The notes below the pieces were generated by a model. It saw only the letters and a program-made list of their open reading frames with translations. It had not been told where the DNA came from and searched no databases. A stretch of DNA of 64,000 nt from Protonemura montana (Eukaryota > Arthropoda > Insecta > Plecoptera > Nemouridae): NCBI GenBank assembly GCA_947568835.1, contig OX387606.1, positions 1,922,001 through 1,986,000 on the forward strand, given 5' to 3'. The stretch's first letter is position 1. Each line of letters begins with the position of its first letter. Shown in pieces: positions 1 to 10,712 of the stretch. The position numbers and the translations under genes were made by a program.

Positions 1-869
1 TATAGGATCTGCATGTTTGGATGGTCATGTGACTCTGCTTTAGTAGAATATTTGCATATTCAACTGACATAGTAACTCGTCTAGGGCTTGATTTGAAACG
101 GAGTTCACGGTGCCATGGAAACTAATAAATGCAGACAGCTTTAATGGATGGGAGCTCACGTTCATAAAACCAGTGCAACCAGGTGTAGTCTACTAGTTAT
201 GTCTCTCGTGTGGAGCACTATGTCATAGAGAATGTTTCAAGCCAACAAGGCTAAAGACCACCCGAACTCTACGATGTCGGATTCAGACTAGTGGGTCCCT
301 CATCAAACTTGTGGTCGGTAGTACGAAAATCGCAACGCTATGCAACCCAACGACTTCGTTCTGCTAACTTGAAATGCACCACATAGTACTCCAAGTATCC
401 TAAGTACCTACTGGCTACAAGAAGTCTGATGCAACATCAATATTCTACCTGTGCATTGAACTGGGCCTTCTGTTTCTCCATCATAAGGAAATCTTGCAGC
501 TCGCTGTCAGCTTCTTTAGGCAGACCGGCTGAGTGATCCATATCAACCATGATAGTAATGAAGAAATACAATCAATTCTTTAAGAGAACTAAAATTTAAT
601 GCAAGATAGCTTAAGCTGTAATAAGTTTCTGAACTCGAAATTTTCGATTTTTCTTTGCACCCTGCTTCGCACTCGCACGTGTCTAGGTTCACGTTCAGGT
701 CGACTACCACCAGTTCGGCCTATGTGCTGGTTACATTCCAGTTTGGCCTGCTTGCCTTCTTCGTGTGCTGTCATGGTCGCTGTTTGTGTTGGTTATTGAG
801 GTTCTGTCTGTCACAATTGCGGATATTTTATAATTATTATACTGTTCTAAATGTTGTGTTGCATAGAAG
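1..869. other. No gene recognised
   Basis: I see no convincing coding region, RNA gene or repeat boundary here. The short ORFs at 589-897 overlap each other on both strands and resemble no protein I know. The last 200 bases could be the promoter or 5' UTR of the ORF starting at 870, but I see no clear core promoter motif. Confidence 0.4.
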
Positions 870-2126
870 ATGGAAGAAAATCATAAAACTATCGTAGCAG
901 CTAAAAACGAAAAAAAAAATCGCACACAAAAAAGGAAGCAAAGGAATCAATCAGAATGGAAAAGAGAAAAGAGGAAGAGACTGATCATAGCTGGTGAGCC
1001 GCATTTGAGTGTGAAGGGTGAATTGGTTGAAAGCAAGCAAATTGGTGCCGATTGCAAATGTAAATTAAGATGCTACGAAAAAGTGTCAGAATCTAGCCGA
1101 CAGATGTTGTTTGATGGATTTTACGCTTTGCAATCTTACGATGAACAAAATGCATACCTATTTGGGCTCATCCGAAAACATGACGTCAAAAGAAAGAAGA
1201 AACATAATTCAGATCGTCGCACCTGCACTTACAAATACTACATACGAATCAGAGGGAAGGAAATACACGTGTGTAAACTTGCCTTTGCACACATACACGC
1301 TATTACTTTCCGAAAGATACGAACCCTCAGCGATAAGTTAGATCTAAACATTCTCTTTCCTCGTGACGGTCGAGGCAAGCATGATAACCGTCCGACCCGG
1401 GTTTTACCAGAAACAGTTGATCTCATCAAAGGCCACATATTTGCAGTTATTGGATCAAGTGTGCTGAGAAGCTACTTGAGAGATGACAAGACCTCACCAA
1501 TAGCATCAGAACTTAATGTAGCAAAGCTCTACATAAATTTCCTTCAGTGCAACGAACCTGAATCTATCGATCCTGAAACCATTGATTTGAAAGCCGGGTA
1601 CTCTCCCAAGGTTAAAAGCTGGCTTTATCGGAAAGTATTTCAAGAACAGGTGAAGCCAACTGTTTATCCACTGATACGTACAAGATTGGCAGACATTGAT
1701 AAAAGTGCTGCAATTGCCTCGGACATGAAACCAAAAAAGAATTTAAAGCGCAAAGGAACGGCGAAAAAAATAGAACAAAACGGTATCGACAACTTGATCA
1801 CTTCTAACCTGAAGCCTGTGCAAGAATCTAACGTGCCAATTTACGCCGCTCCTCCTCAAGACAGTGATATTCCGATGCCATTTTTCTCTTCCGTCCCCCT
1901 CCAGAAGACGATGCATCAAGCGGTTAGCTACCACCCTGAGCACATGATGCAGGACATGAGCCACAGTGGCAAGGATACCGTCAACGTTCCGCACCATCAG
2001 ATGCAAATCAGTGCACCAATCTTCGAGCACCGTATGCACCAGTTTCAAAATGAAGGCCACGGTAGCCAGCAAGTGATCAATGCCAACGAAATGAGCAATG
2101 CTTTTTTTTATTCTTCGCATTGTTGA
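870..2126 (+). CDS. Transposon-derived-family protein, Cys-rich N-terminal module (418 aa, intronless)
   Basis: A single long ORF starts after a Lys-rich leader (residues 10-37). Residues about 60-260 look like the N-terminal half of a large transposon-derived family seen in many arthropod genomes. It has a C-x-C-x3-C cluster at 62-68 followed by a KVSE helix, then an AYLFGLI segment near 95-101, a Y-rich strand near 121-126 (YKYYIR), a D-x-RGKH motif near 166-171, a GHI motif near 188-190, an SYLR motif near 201-204 and a YRKVF motif near 253-257. Related proteins usually continue into a Cys/Asp-rich catalytic-looking half. That half is absent, replaced by a His/Met/Gln-rich tail. It could be a decayed element or a host-adopted protein. 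The family assignment is from memory and unverified; the open frame itself is directly visible. Confidence 0.55.
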   Translation: MEENHKTIVAAKNEKKNRTQKRKQRNQSEWKREKRKRLIIAGEPHLSVKGELVESKQIGADCKCKLRCYEKVSESSRQMLFDGFYALQSYDEQNAYLFGLIRKHDVKRKKKHNSDRRTCTYKYYIRIRGKEIHVCKLAFAHIHAITFRKIRTLSDKLDLNILFPRDGRGKHDNRPTRVLPETVDLIKGHIFAVIGSSVLRSYLRDDKTSPIASELNVAKLYINFLQCNEPESIDPETIDLKAGYSPKVKSWLYRKVFQEQVKPTVYPLIRTRLADIDKSAAIASDMKPKKNLKRKGTAKKIEQNGIDNLITSNLKPVQESNVPIYAAPPQDSDIPMPFFSSVPLQKTMHQAVSYHPEHMMQDMSHSGKDTVNVPHHQMQISAPIFEHRMHQFQNEGHGSQQVINANEMSNAFFYSSHC

Positions 2127-2771
2127 GTGGTTTAAGCTAGCTTGCCCACACAGCCGGAAGGGCACTGGAAGACCAAAAAGTGATACAAAATTGTACCCCC
2201 CCCCCCCACACCCTTGGTCCTACCCCTGGGCAAATAGACTCTTAATTTGCCAAAGTTATGGCTTGGTTCTTGCAAAATTGCATCCTCTTACTTTTTGGTA
2301 GAACTTAACATGAGGTGAGTAGGCAACTTACCATGCTATTGGTCACAGATAAAACTTAGGATCAAAATGCAATATCAAACAAAAATGTTGAAAAATAAAA
2401 ACAGAATGATAGAAAAACGCTTTTTTGGTTCAACAACGCCAGTGAAAGTTCCAGTGATAGTAGATACTAGAGATTAGAGCTGGCTCAAACTCGGCCTAAA
2501 TAGTTCGGGGCCCAAAACGCGAACATTTTTGTTGGCCTGATTTTTCACAGAAAGGAGAACTGACCCCAAAACTGTCTGAAAAAGCCCGGAAGGCACCCAG
2601 TCCAACCCAGTTCGACATTAGGGAGATGGCAGTGCCCCTTTTTAATGGAGAAACTATTGGCACTATTTGTCTGGAATGGACTTAAAAATAAGAAACACCA
2701 CAACCAGAGAACCTGGGACCTCCTAATTGCAAGGCAGACATTTCTGTATGCGTTGTGGTCATGCTCCAAAC
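2127..2771. other. No gene recognised
   Basis: This stretch holds a C-homopolymer near 2198 and short overlapping ORFs only. It contains no feature I can support. It ends at the start of a 5S-derived SINE. Confidence 0.4.
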
Positions 2772-3345
2772 TGACCGGTTTGGCGTGTTGGAAACACCAG
2801 TTAAGCAACACTGCGCTGAGTCAGGTATTGGATGAGTGACCGTCGTACACATGACCAGCTCTGTTCGGGAGAGAAGTTGGAGGGATGAAAGTTAAGCAAC
2901 ACTGCGCTGAGTCAGGTATTGGATGAGTGACCATCGTACACATGACCAGTTCTGTTCGGGAGAGAGGTTGGAGGGATGAAAGTTAAGCAACACTGCGCTG
3001 AGTCAGGTATTGGATGAGTGACCGTCGTACTCATGACCAGCTCTGTTCGGGAGAGAGGTTGGAGGGAGGAAAGTTAAGCAACACTGTGCTGGGTCAGGTA
3101 TTGGATGGGTGGTCATCATACACATGACCAGTTCTGTTCGGGAGAGAGGTTGGAGGGATGAAAGTTAGTACAGCAACTTCACTCGCCTTGCTTATCAACC
3201 TCTCGACAGCATGGATTTGTGGAGGAATCCTGTTTTTCGCATTGTACCGTCCTTTGAAAGGGACATTAAGCCTGTGGTCCCCTTGGTGCTCTTCGACTGG
3301 AGTAGGCTACGTGCCGGCACCGGGTTTCCTTTCCTCCGATTTGAT
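2772..3345 (+). repeat. 5S-rRNA-derived SINE with four tandem promoter heads
   Basis: The repeat opens with a 5S-like 5' end (GGTTTGGCGTGTTGGAAACA), then the 5S-like segment GTTAAGCAACACTGCGCTG...GGATGAGTGACC. These correspond to the box A/intermediate and box C regions of the 5S rRNA internal promoter. The segment starts at 2800, 2891, 2982 and 3073, an exact 91-bp period, so the head is present four times before one SINE body starts near 3156. The body lacks its 3' tail. Better-preserved copies lie at 39722, 41068, 48257, 49978 and 59919. Confidence 0.75.
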
Positions 3346-3834
3346 CCGAAGTCCCTCATTAGTTATTACTGTATTGATCATATATGATGTGTCAGTAAAC
3401 CTTTCTTTGCCTGGACTGCAACATTCAATATTTTGTACTGTAACAGTTTGAATAGAATGGACTTGCAGTATAATTACAATAATTTTTGTTGATTAATATC
3501 AATTTCTATTTTATGCATCTAGAAAAAGGAGAAAAAATTGTTACCAGAAAATCTTTGAAATATTTTATACTAAAATGAATGTGGAATTGTTAACATACAG
3601 TTAGATTTCCATGTTTTCTTGATTAAAAGTTTGATTTTAATGTAGTAGTAGCTGAACTTACCATGATATGTGTACCTACGTGTTTCATGTGTATGAGTTT
3701 TAGATGCGCTTGGTTTCTTGTAGTATGACGTTTGTTTTACAAGAGGAATAAATGATAGATGTGCCGAAATCCTTGTGTAGGTATTAATTTTACTTTGTTC
3801 TGCAATGCGGGTAAAACAGTCGCTTTATAATGTA

Positions 3835-4260
3835 ACCACAATTAGAAAGTTGTTTAAATCGTTATTGAATCAAAACTCGTTACTTGTATTGAACAGTTAT
3901 TGGTTCTCTTCGATTGTGTTTTGTTGCTGACGTGAAAAAATATGGATCCAATTTACGTCCGAGAGCTGACCTACTTTAGTAACGCAAGTTGTGTTGTAGG
4001 TGACGTTTTATTTGTGGTAATACATGTAAAAAGAATAAACATTGCAATGTTTCAAGCAAGCCTCAAACAAAAAACAGGGCCAGGAAAGTTGGTGAAATGC
4101 CAATAAAAACTTATCTGATGAAATATATGAAAAGGAAGATTTGAGAATTTCACTGCAAGCTCAACTAGACAGTAAAAATTGTCATGAAAATGCAAATAAA
4201 GAAACAAATAATATGTATGGAAATAATAATAATAATAATGTAATAATAATATGAAATGTG
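3835..4260 (+). repeat. Dispersed repeat family A, copy 1
   Basis: About 260 bp here is clearly similar to 14266-14560. A second block (GAAAAGGAAGATTTGAGAAT onward) matches 14885-15012. In both copies the second block is open as peptide and ends at a GTAAGT donor-like site, which suggests an exon of an unidentified mobile element. This copy carries an (AAT)n run near 4226. Confidence 0.55.
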
Positions 4261-4344
4261 TGATAATTCATTAAGGTAAGTACCAGTTGCGCAGGGTAAG
4301 CAGAGTCCACCCAGACTTTCTTCAATAAATTAATATCTTAATAT

Positions 4345-4500
4345 CTTAATGATTGTTTTTAGACTCATGTCTACTTGATTTATCCTTAGCACTAGTTTTA
4401 AAAAAATATGTTTGAACTGGGGTTTGAATGCTAAGTAAAGGGCAACTAAATTTCGAAATTTAGTTCAAAATACAGTTCAAATAGTTTTTCTTATATCTTA
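4345..4500 (+). repeat. Foldback MITE family B, partial copy
   Basis: The copy begins with the family end (TTTTTAGACTCATGTCTACT) and continues with the shared GGGTTTGAATGCTAAGTAAA block. Related copies are at 35290, 40910, 42290, 51600, 56440 and 59530. Part of it is itself inverted (TAAATTTCGAAATTTAG near 4448). Confidence 0.55.
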
Positions 4501-4982
4501 ATATCTTCTTTTCGATATCAGAACAATTTGATTTTCTCCTAAAATGTTTGTACGTCCTACCTACGGAATTTTTTATTCGTTTCAACGAAAAAAGTTAAAA
4601 AATATGTACCTTCCCATTTCCACCGGGAATCGACTTTTCCTTGCGCGCGCCCCCAACTGTGTACAAGCGCCAGAGCTTGTGATATGCGATGGTAGGCTTG
4701 CAGTGCACGTGTCCTGGCATCAGGATGGACCGACGAGGATGGGGAGGGTAACGCTGCTTATGACAGCACAGCGCCGTAGGTTAGTTAGTCATTGCCGCGC
4801 GATCATGTGTGTGTAAATAACAAGGGTGACCTCGTCGTTGACTCCGCGAACTGCGTTATTTGCAATCTTTTACTTCAGCCATTTTACAGGTTAACTTTCG
4901 AAGAAAAGAAGAAAGTGCAAGCAGACCTCGGGCCGAAATTAAATATTTGACCACCCAACGTAAAAAGCAGGGTGGAGGCGCC
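4501..4982. other. No gene recognised
   Basis: I see nothing I can name here. The ORF at 4544-4816 has no recognisable motif. Confidence 0.35.
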
Positions 4983-5795
4983 ATGGACTATACTCGACAT
5001 TTAAATGCTGCGAAAGAATATGACGCTTATAATTGGCTAAGCAGGGTCAGAAGCCGAAAACAAGCTTTTCTGCTGGTATTGCCTCCTTTTTGACGAGCGT
5101 TTGAAATCCGTTTGGGTTGATTTGTTCGAACAGTTTGAACGGACTTAACAACGTTTTGAAAAAGCACAATGTCGCTCCTTTGATAAGTTTACCGTGTTCG
5201 GCAAGGTGCGAGTGGACTTCGCGGTAAATGAGCAGGCCAGGCTAGAAGTAGTCCAATGGAATGAGAAGGTAACAGAAAATCGAGAAATTCTGCCTAGGCT
5301 TGTAGATGCAGTTTGTTTTTTGGCCAAGCAACTGGCCAAATATGACCAGTTCTTCAGGACTCATCTTCGAACGGCTACAGTGTTGAAGGGGACGTTCAAC
5401 AGATTTCAAAATTAATCTATTAAATCAGTGGGAACTGTAGTGTCAAAAAGAATCAAACAGGAACTTGACGATACGCCCTTAGTGTTGGTCAAAACCACCG
5501 ATTCCATGGCAATGTGTCGCAGCTATCAACTGTGTTGCGGTGTGTGAATGAGGAGGGACTTGCCCACGAACGTTTGGTTGGCTAAAAAAAATGTCGGTGC
5601 TGGTGAGACCGTGGCTCAATTGTTTGACCATGGTGTAGAAATAGTTGAAGAATTTAAACTCGAATGAAAGTTAGTTGCCCAGTCATACGACAGAGCTAGT
5701 GTGATGGCCAGCCAACTGATGGGGCTGTACACTCGGCCCTCGGGTGCAAGAAAAGTATCCATCAGCGGCATTCGTCCATCGTTTTGCACACTTAA
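4983..5795 (+). pseudogene. hAT-type (ZMYM1-like) transposase relic
   Basis: Translation across several frames gives pieces matching the N-terminal and DDE-region blocks of hAT transposases of the ZMYM1-like/DUF4371 group. The segment near 5240-5320 reads WNEKVTENREILPRLVDAVC, a block typical of that group, followed by an 'AKYDQF...HL' block. Near 5680-5785 there is a 'SYDRASVM' block and a terminal 'HRFAHL'-like block. Stops and frameshifts (for example at 5091 and 5413) make it dead. The THAP element at 5796 is inserted inside it, in the region that would encode the conserved 'HRxAH' motif. Confidence 0.65.
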
Positions 5796-5982
5796 AGGTG
5801 GACTCCGGTTAAATCGGCTGTTTTTAGGTTATCTAAACATCATATGCATATTCGTCATGTGAATAGGACTGAAAAAACTGCAAGTCTGTCGCGCAGTTAG
5901 CTCCGGAGCTGTAGGGTTGCGAACATTCGGTGGTGGGGGTAGCTACGTCACGGGCTAGCCGCGCATGCTGGCGCGTGTATGG

Positions 5983-6024
5983 CCAATGATATAAGCAGGT
6001 CCCGCGACCTGCTTATATCATTGG
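5983..6024. repeat. 19-bp perfect hairpin with 4-nt loop
   Basis: The arm CCAATGATATAAGCAGGTC (5983-6001) is followed by CCGC and then its exact reverse complement (6006-6024). It lies between the left end of the element and the premature 3' end of its transposase ORF, near where the deletion joint is expected. Confidence 0.85.
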
Positions 6025-6163
6025 TTTTGTTGCAATCGCTGCTCTAATTCATTTATTAGCAATGGCTGGCTTTCTTCCTTACACACAAGATCCACGTAAA
6101 TCGCACAGAGAGAATAAGCCCTCTACGGGCACTCAAAAAACTAAGAATTTGAATAGAGATTTA

Positions 6164-7381
6164 TTAGGTAGAGCTACACGGCGAGTCGAACTGGCCATCA
6201 CCTGACACCCAAACTCCCTCTCCGTCACACTTATCGTTTATCTCGTGGATATGCTCTTGCTTTTGCTCAGTCCATGTGTGTTTCATAGCGGGTGTAATAA
6301 AACGTCGAACGATGTCATAGAATGTTGTTTCACTCATTACTAGTGCATTCAAAGTTTCAGCGAAAGATTCCATTTTTTTGAAACTCATCCCAGTGCAATA
6401 AATGGAAGTCGCAATTTTTATTGTTCCTACACCAAATTTATTGTTGCTCGGTTGGGATCGCCACTTACAAATGTGCATGTTCTTACATTTCGTTGTAACA
6501 ATCAACGTTGACGCTTTGGTCGATTGTTTTATTTCAAGCACTGATTCTCCACATTTTGAGCAAAGTGTAAACAAAGGTTTCAAGCAATCCCAAAAGACAA
6601 AGAATAAGTCGTAATCTTTATGGGGTCTCTTTTTTCCTTGAATTGCGGTCGATAATGAGCCGTCGTCTTCTTCGGCGTCGGTGTCGCCGTCTGGTTCGGA
6701 ATCAGAGCGCAAACCTGATGAAGGACACTCGTACAGGTCATCCGATTCTGAGTCAGTGTCATTGTCTGTATTTGCCACATTGTTGCCGTCTGAATGCAAA
6801 ATATCGCCGATGAGATTACACTGGATGCCGATCTCTCGTGTAGCGGACTGCTCCGTAGGAGTCGCCGGACTCGCTGCTAGCAGGATAGCTTCGATGTCGG
6901 GCTCGACGTCAATGCAGACGACGCTCGAACACGCATTTTCAGTATCCTCCACGGCTTCGGCAACTCGCTTCTTTCGCAGGTAGATGGATTGACGACGCTG
7001 TTTTTTTTTTTCAGGCTGAGAAGAAGTAGATGGCTCATCATGCCTCTTCTTGTCGGTGTCCCCTTTCATGTTTATCGAAGGCACTGCTGATTTCTTCAAG
7101 ACTCTGTTGCTGTCCTTTTTGTATATCGCCATTGCACTTTTGAGAGAAGGTCCTAGCTCGTACTCTTCTTTATCAAAGTGAATAGAGCATACGCGAGCGT
7201 AGGGTGACGGAATGAAATTGACACGGTTTATTTTTCTAATCCACATTTTGAAACGGTTTGGTGATCGTTCACGATTTGGAAACTTGTGAAAGCCAATTTT
7301 ATTCCCCTCGGCGTCCAAAGCCGGCTTTTTGGCGCTATTGCTACAGCCAAACACACAACAGAACGGCATATTGAAAGTCAA
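6164..7381 (-). pseudogene. THAP-domain transposase, N-terminal half (Kolobok-type)
   Basis: This is a 405-aa intronless ORF. Residues 5-90 form a C2CH THAP zinc finger, a sequence-specific DNA-binding fold: Cys9-x3-Cys13, Trp47, Cys65-x2-His68, with the following Phe69. Met5 is the usual family start (MPFCC) and may be the true one. Residues about 100-245 are low-complexity and acidic, with a basic KKKQRR run near 125-130. Residues about 255-385 hold a second Cys/His module (LCSKCG ... CKNMHICKW) and a conserved 'SQP' block. The ORF ends just after GDGQFDSP (394-401), the block thought to carry the first catalytic Asp. The remaining catalytic core is gone, so it should be inactive as a transposase, though it could still bind DNA. 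Confidence 0.75.
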
Positions 7382-7699
7382 AAAAAGCTAAAATAATTAT
7401 ATGAACACAACCGTCATTACACAATACAATAGACACACTACAAACAAACCACACACTATTTCACGCGCGCTCAATGCTGTTTAGGCTAGCAATGCCTGCC
7501 CGCTCAAGCCGCACGGTCGACTCGCTTACTAACCGGTGACGTCAGCATTCCCACCCCACCAAACTTTACTTGCGTCTAGCAGGGGCTACACTTATCGCAC
7601 AAACGCCGGTTTTTTTTTATTCAACTATATTTCTGAATCTCCATCTAAATTCTTCGGCCCAAAAAAACCGATTTAACCGGAGTCTACCTTTAATATTCT

Positions 7700-7995
7700 A
7701 GTTCAGTGTTCCTAGTTTTTTTTTTGTTATCAGATAGACTTTCTAAACCAACTTGGGGGCTGCAACTGCAAGGCAGTCAAAACACAGCCTTCCTCATCGA
7801 TGAGTGGGCATCAATTACAACTAGGTATGGGCGACAAACACAAATAACCATTAGTGGTGTGAAGTATTTTCTTTCTTCGCCGTTCGGTAAAAGTACCGAA
7901 TCGGTTATAAGTTCTTACTTATATCCGATTCTGCGTTACCTCTTTAACGAGTAGTGATGGTTTCCCAGATATTTTTTTACATCGTTATTATCGAT
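7700..7995. other. No gene recognised
   Basis: This is short sequence between two transposons. I could not follow the hAT relic reliably past 7700. Confidence 0.3.
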
Positions 7996-8003
7996 GATAT
8001 ACA

Positions 8004-8776
8004 CAGTGGCGGCTCGTGACTGTTTTTCTTGGAGGGGCGGCAGTAAAATTTCTCTCCCCCCCCCCCATCCCCACCAGCACCATAAGTAATTAACACTGCA
8101 GTAGGATTTCCATATTGTAACATTAAAATACAACATGTGATTTAAAAAAAAAAGTTATCATTGAATTCTAGCTGTCAAGTCACACATTAGATTAATTTTC
8201 ATTGGACAAAAACGTACACAGTATGTGAAACTGGGTGGGACAGAAATTCAGGCTAGTAAACGGTAGTACTATTATTTTGAAACTATTAATTGCCGTGGAA
8301 AATATGTGCGATCAAATGCATCGTTCTGTCTCACTCGCTCTCGCTGCTAGCTCAGCCCGGCGGCTGGCCGAGGCTGGCCGAGGGCGGGTTTTCTGCTGCC
8401 CTCGCCGGGCTTGCGAGCGACGACAGGCGACACACGTTCAAGGGCATTTCCACGCACTCCTAGCTGAGCAGGGAGGACGGCAGCGCTCGCTGCCCCAAAG
8501 AGAGCAAGCGGCGGCGTTCAGACTCTATAGGCAGCGGACAACCGCCTACTGGATCGTCTCGTTGCAGTCGGCAGCTCGTGCTGTCGGCGCGACGCAAATA
8601 GCGCGTTTTTTCGCATTTCGAAAGTAGCACCCATTTTAAAACACACAAAACGCGTAGAACAATAATAATAGTAATAACACTTCTAATTATAATTATAATA
8701 ACAATTATCCTTTTATTCTGTCGAAAATACTAGGGAGGGCAGCCGCCCCGCAGCCCTCCCTCACGAGCCGCCCCTG
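8004..8776. mobile_element. hAT-type MITE (773 bp)
   Basis: The ends are CAGTGGCGGCTCGTGA and, reverse-complemented, CAGGGGCGGCTCGTGA (15 of 16 identical). They are flanked by the perfect 8-bp duplication GATATACA at 7996-8003 and 8777-8784. An 8-bp duplication and CAG-type ends fit the hAT superfamily. It encodes no transposase: the 130-aa ORF at 8235 has no recognisable motif and I treat it as chance. Confidence 0.85.
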
Positions 8777-8930
8777 GATATACATTACTATACAGTAGAT
8801 GTAAAGGCAAGGAAGTGGCATTATTTGTGAAAAAAACGGCCTACAAGAGTCTTTATAGTTCATGTAGGGTCAAAGCTGGCATTGGCCAGGAATCTGATGG
8901 CTCTTTTTTGCAATCTGAATAATTGTTTGG

Positions 8931-9900
8931 CTAGTGGTGAATGCCCCACAGTACAATGCCGTATTGTAACTTGGACTGTACATACGCAAAGTAAACAGCT
9001 TTATCTGAATGGAAGTCGCAGGTTTTCATTGTCCTGCTCACTAGGAAGCAACCTGAGGCAACCGATAGTGCGGTTTTGTCAATATGGGCTTCCCGTTTTA
9101 GCCTATGATGAGTACCTGAATACTTTTTCCCTCTAGGTATAATAGAGGGGAGGCGATAGACTCTATGGTCTTGTTTTTTTGACAGTTTTACTGTTATTGA
9201 GCTTGAGCCCATCAGCTTTTGGGCTATGGCCACGTGGAGTGTTCTCTGAGACGAGATGAGTGGTGTCGTCCGCATAAGTGGTCAGATTCCCACGATTGAT
9301 TGACTTACTCCCATTGTTAGGGTAGCTTCCTCCGAGAAATGCGTGCCTGTTTTATTAGTAATTTTGACTGTTTGTTTATATAGAAATGAACTTATCAATT
9401 CATTAGGAGTTCCGCGTATTCCATAGCTTTTTAGTTTTCCTATGAGTAAGATGTGCTCGATTTTTTCGAATGCCTTACTATAGTCGTAAAAAATGCCATA
9501 GGCAGATTTACTTTCTTTGAAGGAAAGGAGTAGCTCATTGACAAAATTTGACACAGCCGTTATAGTTTATCTGTGTTTTCTGAAGTCTTGTTGACAGTTA
9601 TCCAGTATATTGAATTTGTTGAGGTGACTAACAAGCGATGACAGGAAGCATTCTCGAACAGGTTTGAGAAAACAGAGAGATTGGAGATCGGTCAGTAGTT
9701 GTTAAGATTTTGTTTGCCGCCCTTTTCAAAAACGGGGGTTACTATCGCTCGCTTCAGTTGTTCAGGAAAGATACCGGTCTCAAAAGACATGTTTACAAGG
9801 AAAAGTAAGGGCATCATCAAATATACTGAAGCATGTTTAAGAACAAAAGCCGGGACTTCATCATAGCCAGCTGATTTTTTTCTTGTAATTTTCATGAGTA
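8931..9900 (-). pseudogene. Non-LTR retrotransposon (LINE) reverse transcriptase relic
   Basis: Minus-strand pieces line up in order with a LINE RT. First comes a 'KSAGYDEVPAFVLKHA' block (9692-9895). Next is a motif-A-like 'YDYSKAFEKIEH' (9282-9554). The catalytic YADD is encoded at 9265-9276 and is followed by 'TTHLVSE'. Last is the C-terminal 'YFAYVQSKLQYGIVLWG' block (8931-9050). Frameshifts separate the blocks and no full ORF remains. The block style suggests the Jockey/CR1/I group, but I cannot choose a clade. Confidence 0.75.
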
Positions 9901-9905
9901 TTTCA

Positions 9906-10712
9906 TAATTTTATAAAGCAAACAATAATTTACAATATCAAACTTTTACGAACCTTTTTTACTTATCAACGAAGAACGTGCACAAATATATTTTAGATCA
10001 AGCAGACAGTTGAGAGATGCAAGATAGGCATGTCATAGTAATATATTTGTAAAGCAAGCGACTTGAAATTGTCAAAATGAGTAATATAATAAATATTAAA
10101 CAAAGGGTTCAAGGTTTTAAACCTTCAGCCAAGTTTGAGCATTTAAGGGGTGGTAAATAATATTTAGAAATGGTAAGAAAATATAAGATCGAAGCTTTGA
10201 CTTTGTTTCGGCGAAGCACTCTTTATGTTTATCATTAGTCATAATGTTCAATTATCAATTAATTGCTTTTGTGGTTCCTTGAGCTAGAGGTGTAAAAGGA
10301 CCTGCTCTTCCCATCCTCACCCCAGTATCACTAAGTCGCCCTGTTGCACTCAGTCAGTCTGTCTCTGTCAGTACCTATCATTCAACTCGTGTTTGTCTCT
10401 GTTAATATCATTAAACTTCTATTGGTCTCTGTCTAAACTACGGATTCAGTCTGATTCGCCTCCATTCACGCACCAGATAAATAAAATAAGTGTGTAAAAC
10501 CTGACAATTCCAAATGAGCCATCTTGTTTCTCAAACCACTCGGGTGTTACAATGATCGTTTCTCAGTTGGCGGTGACGATGCCGGTGAGAACGAAGGAAG
10601 CTCTGACCAAATGGTACATTTTCATATCTCGTTGCTCAGCTATTTCCTAACGAGAACCTGTCAAAAGTGTTTTGGTGTCCGTGGGCCAAGAGTTGTAACC
10701 GGATAAATTGAC
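9906..10712. other. Upstream region of the CAP gene; nothing named
   Basis: I see no recognisable gene. The last part presumably holds the promoter of the CAP gene starting at 10713. I could not pick out a core promoter motif. Confidence 0.35.

Larger units (their letters stand above)
5796..7689 (-). mobile_element. Kolobok-like DNA transposon, internally deleted
   Basis: The element has inverted ends: left AGGTGGACTCCGGTTAAATC, and the reverse complement of the right end reads AGGTAGACTCCGGTTAAATC. They are flanked by TTAA at 5792-5795 and at 7690-7693. A TTAA duplication together with a THAP-domain transposase is what is known of the Kolobok superfamily. The element is 1,894 bp and encodes one ORF on the minus strand (6164-7381). 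The catalytic C-terminal half is missing, so it is non-autonomous. It interrupts a hAT relic, so it arrived later. Confidence 0.75.

Noticed and set aside
8235..8627. 130-aa ORF within the hAT MITE
   Set aside because: GC-rich chance ORF with no transposase motif and no similarity I recognise.
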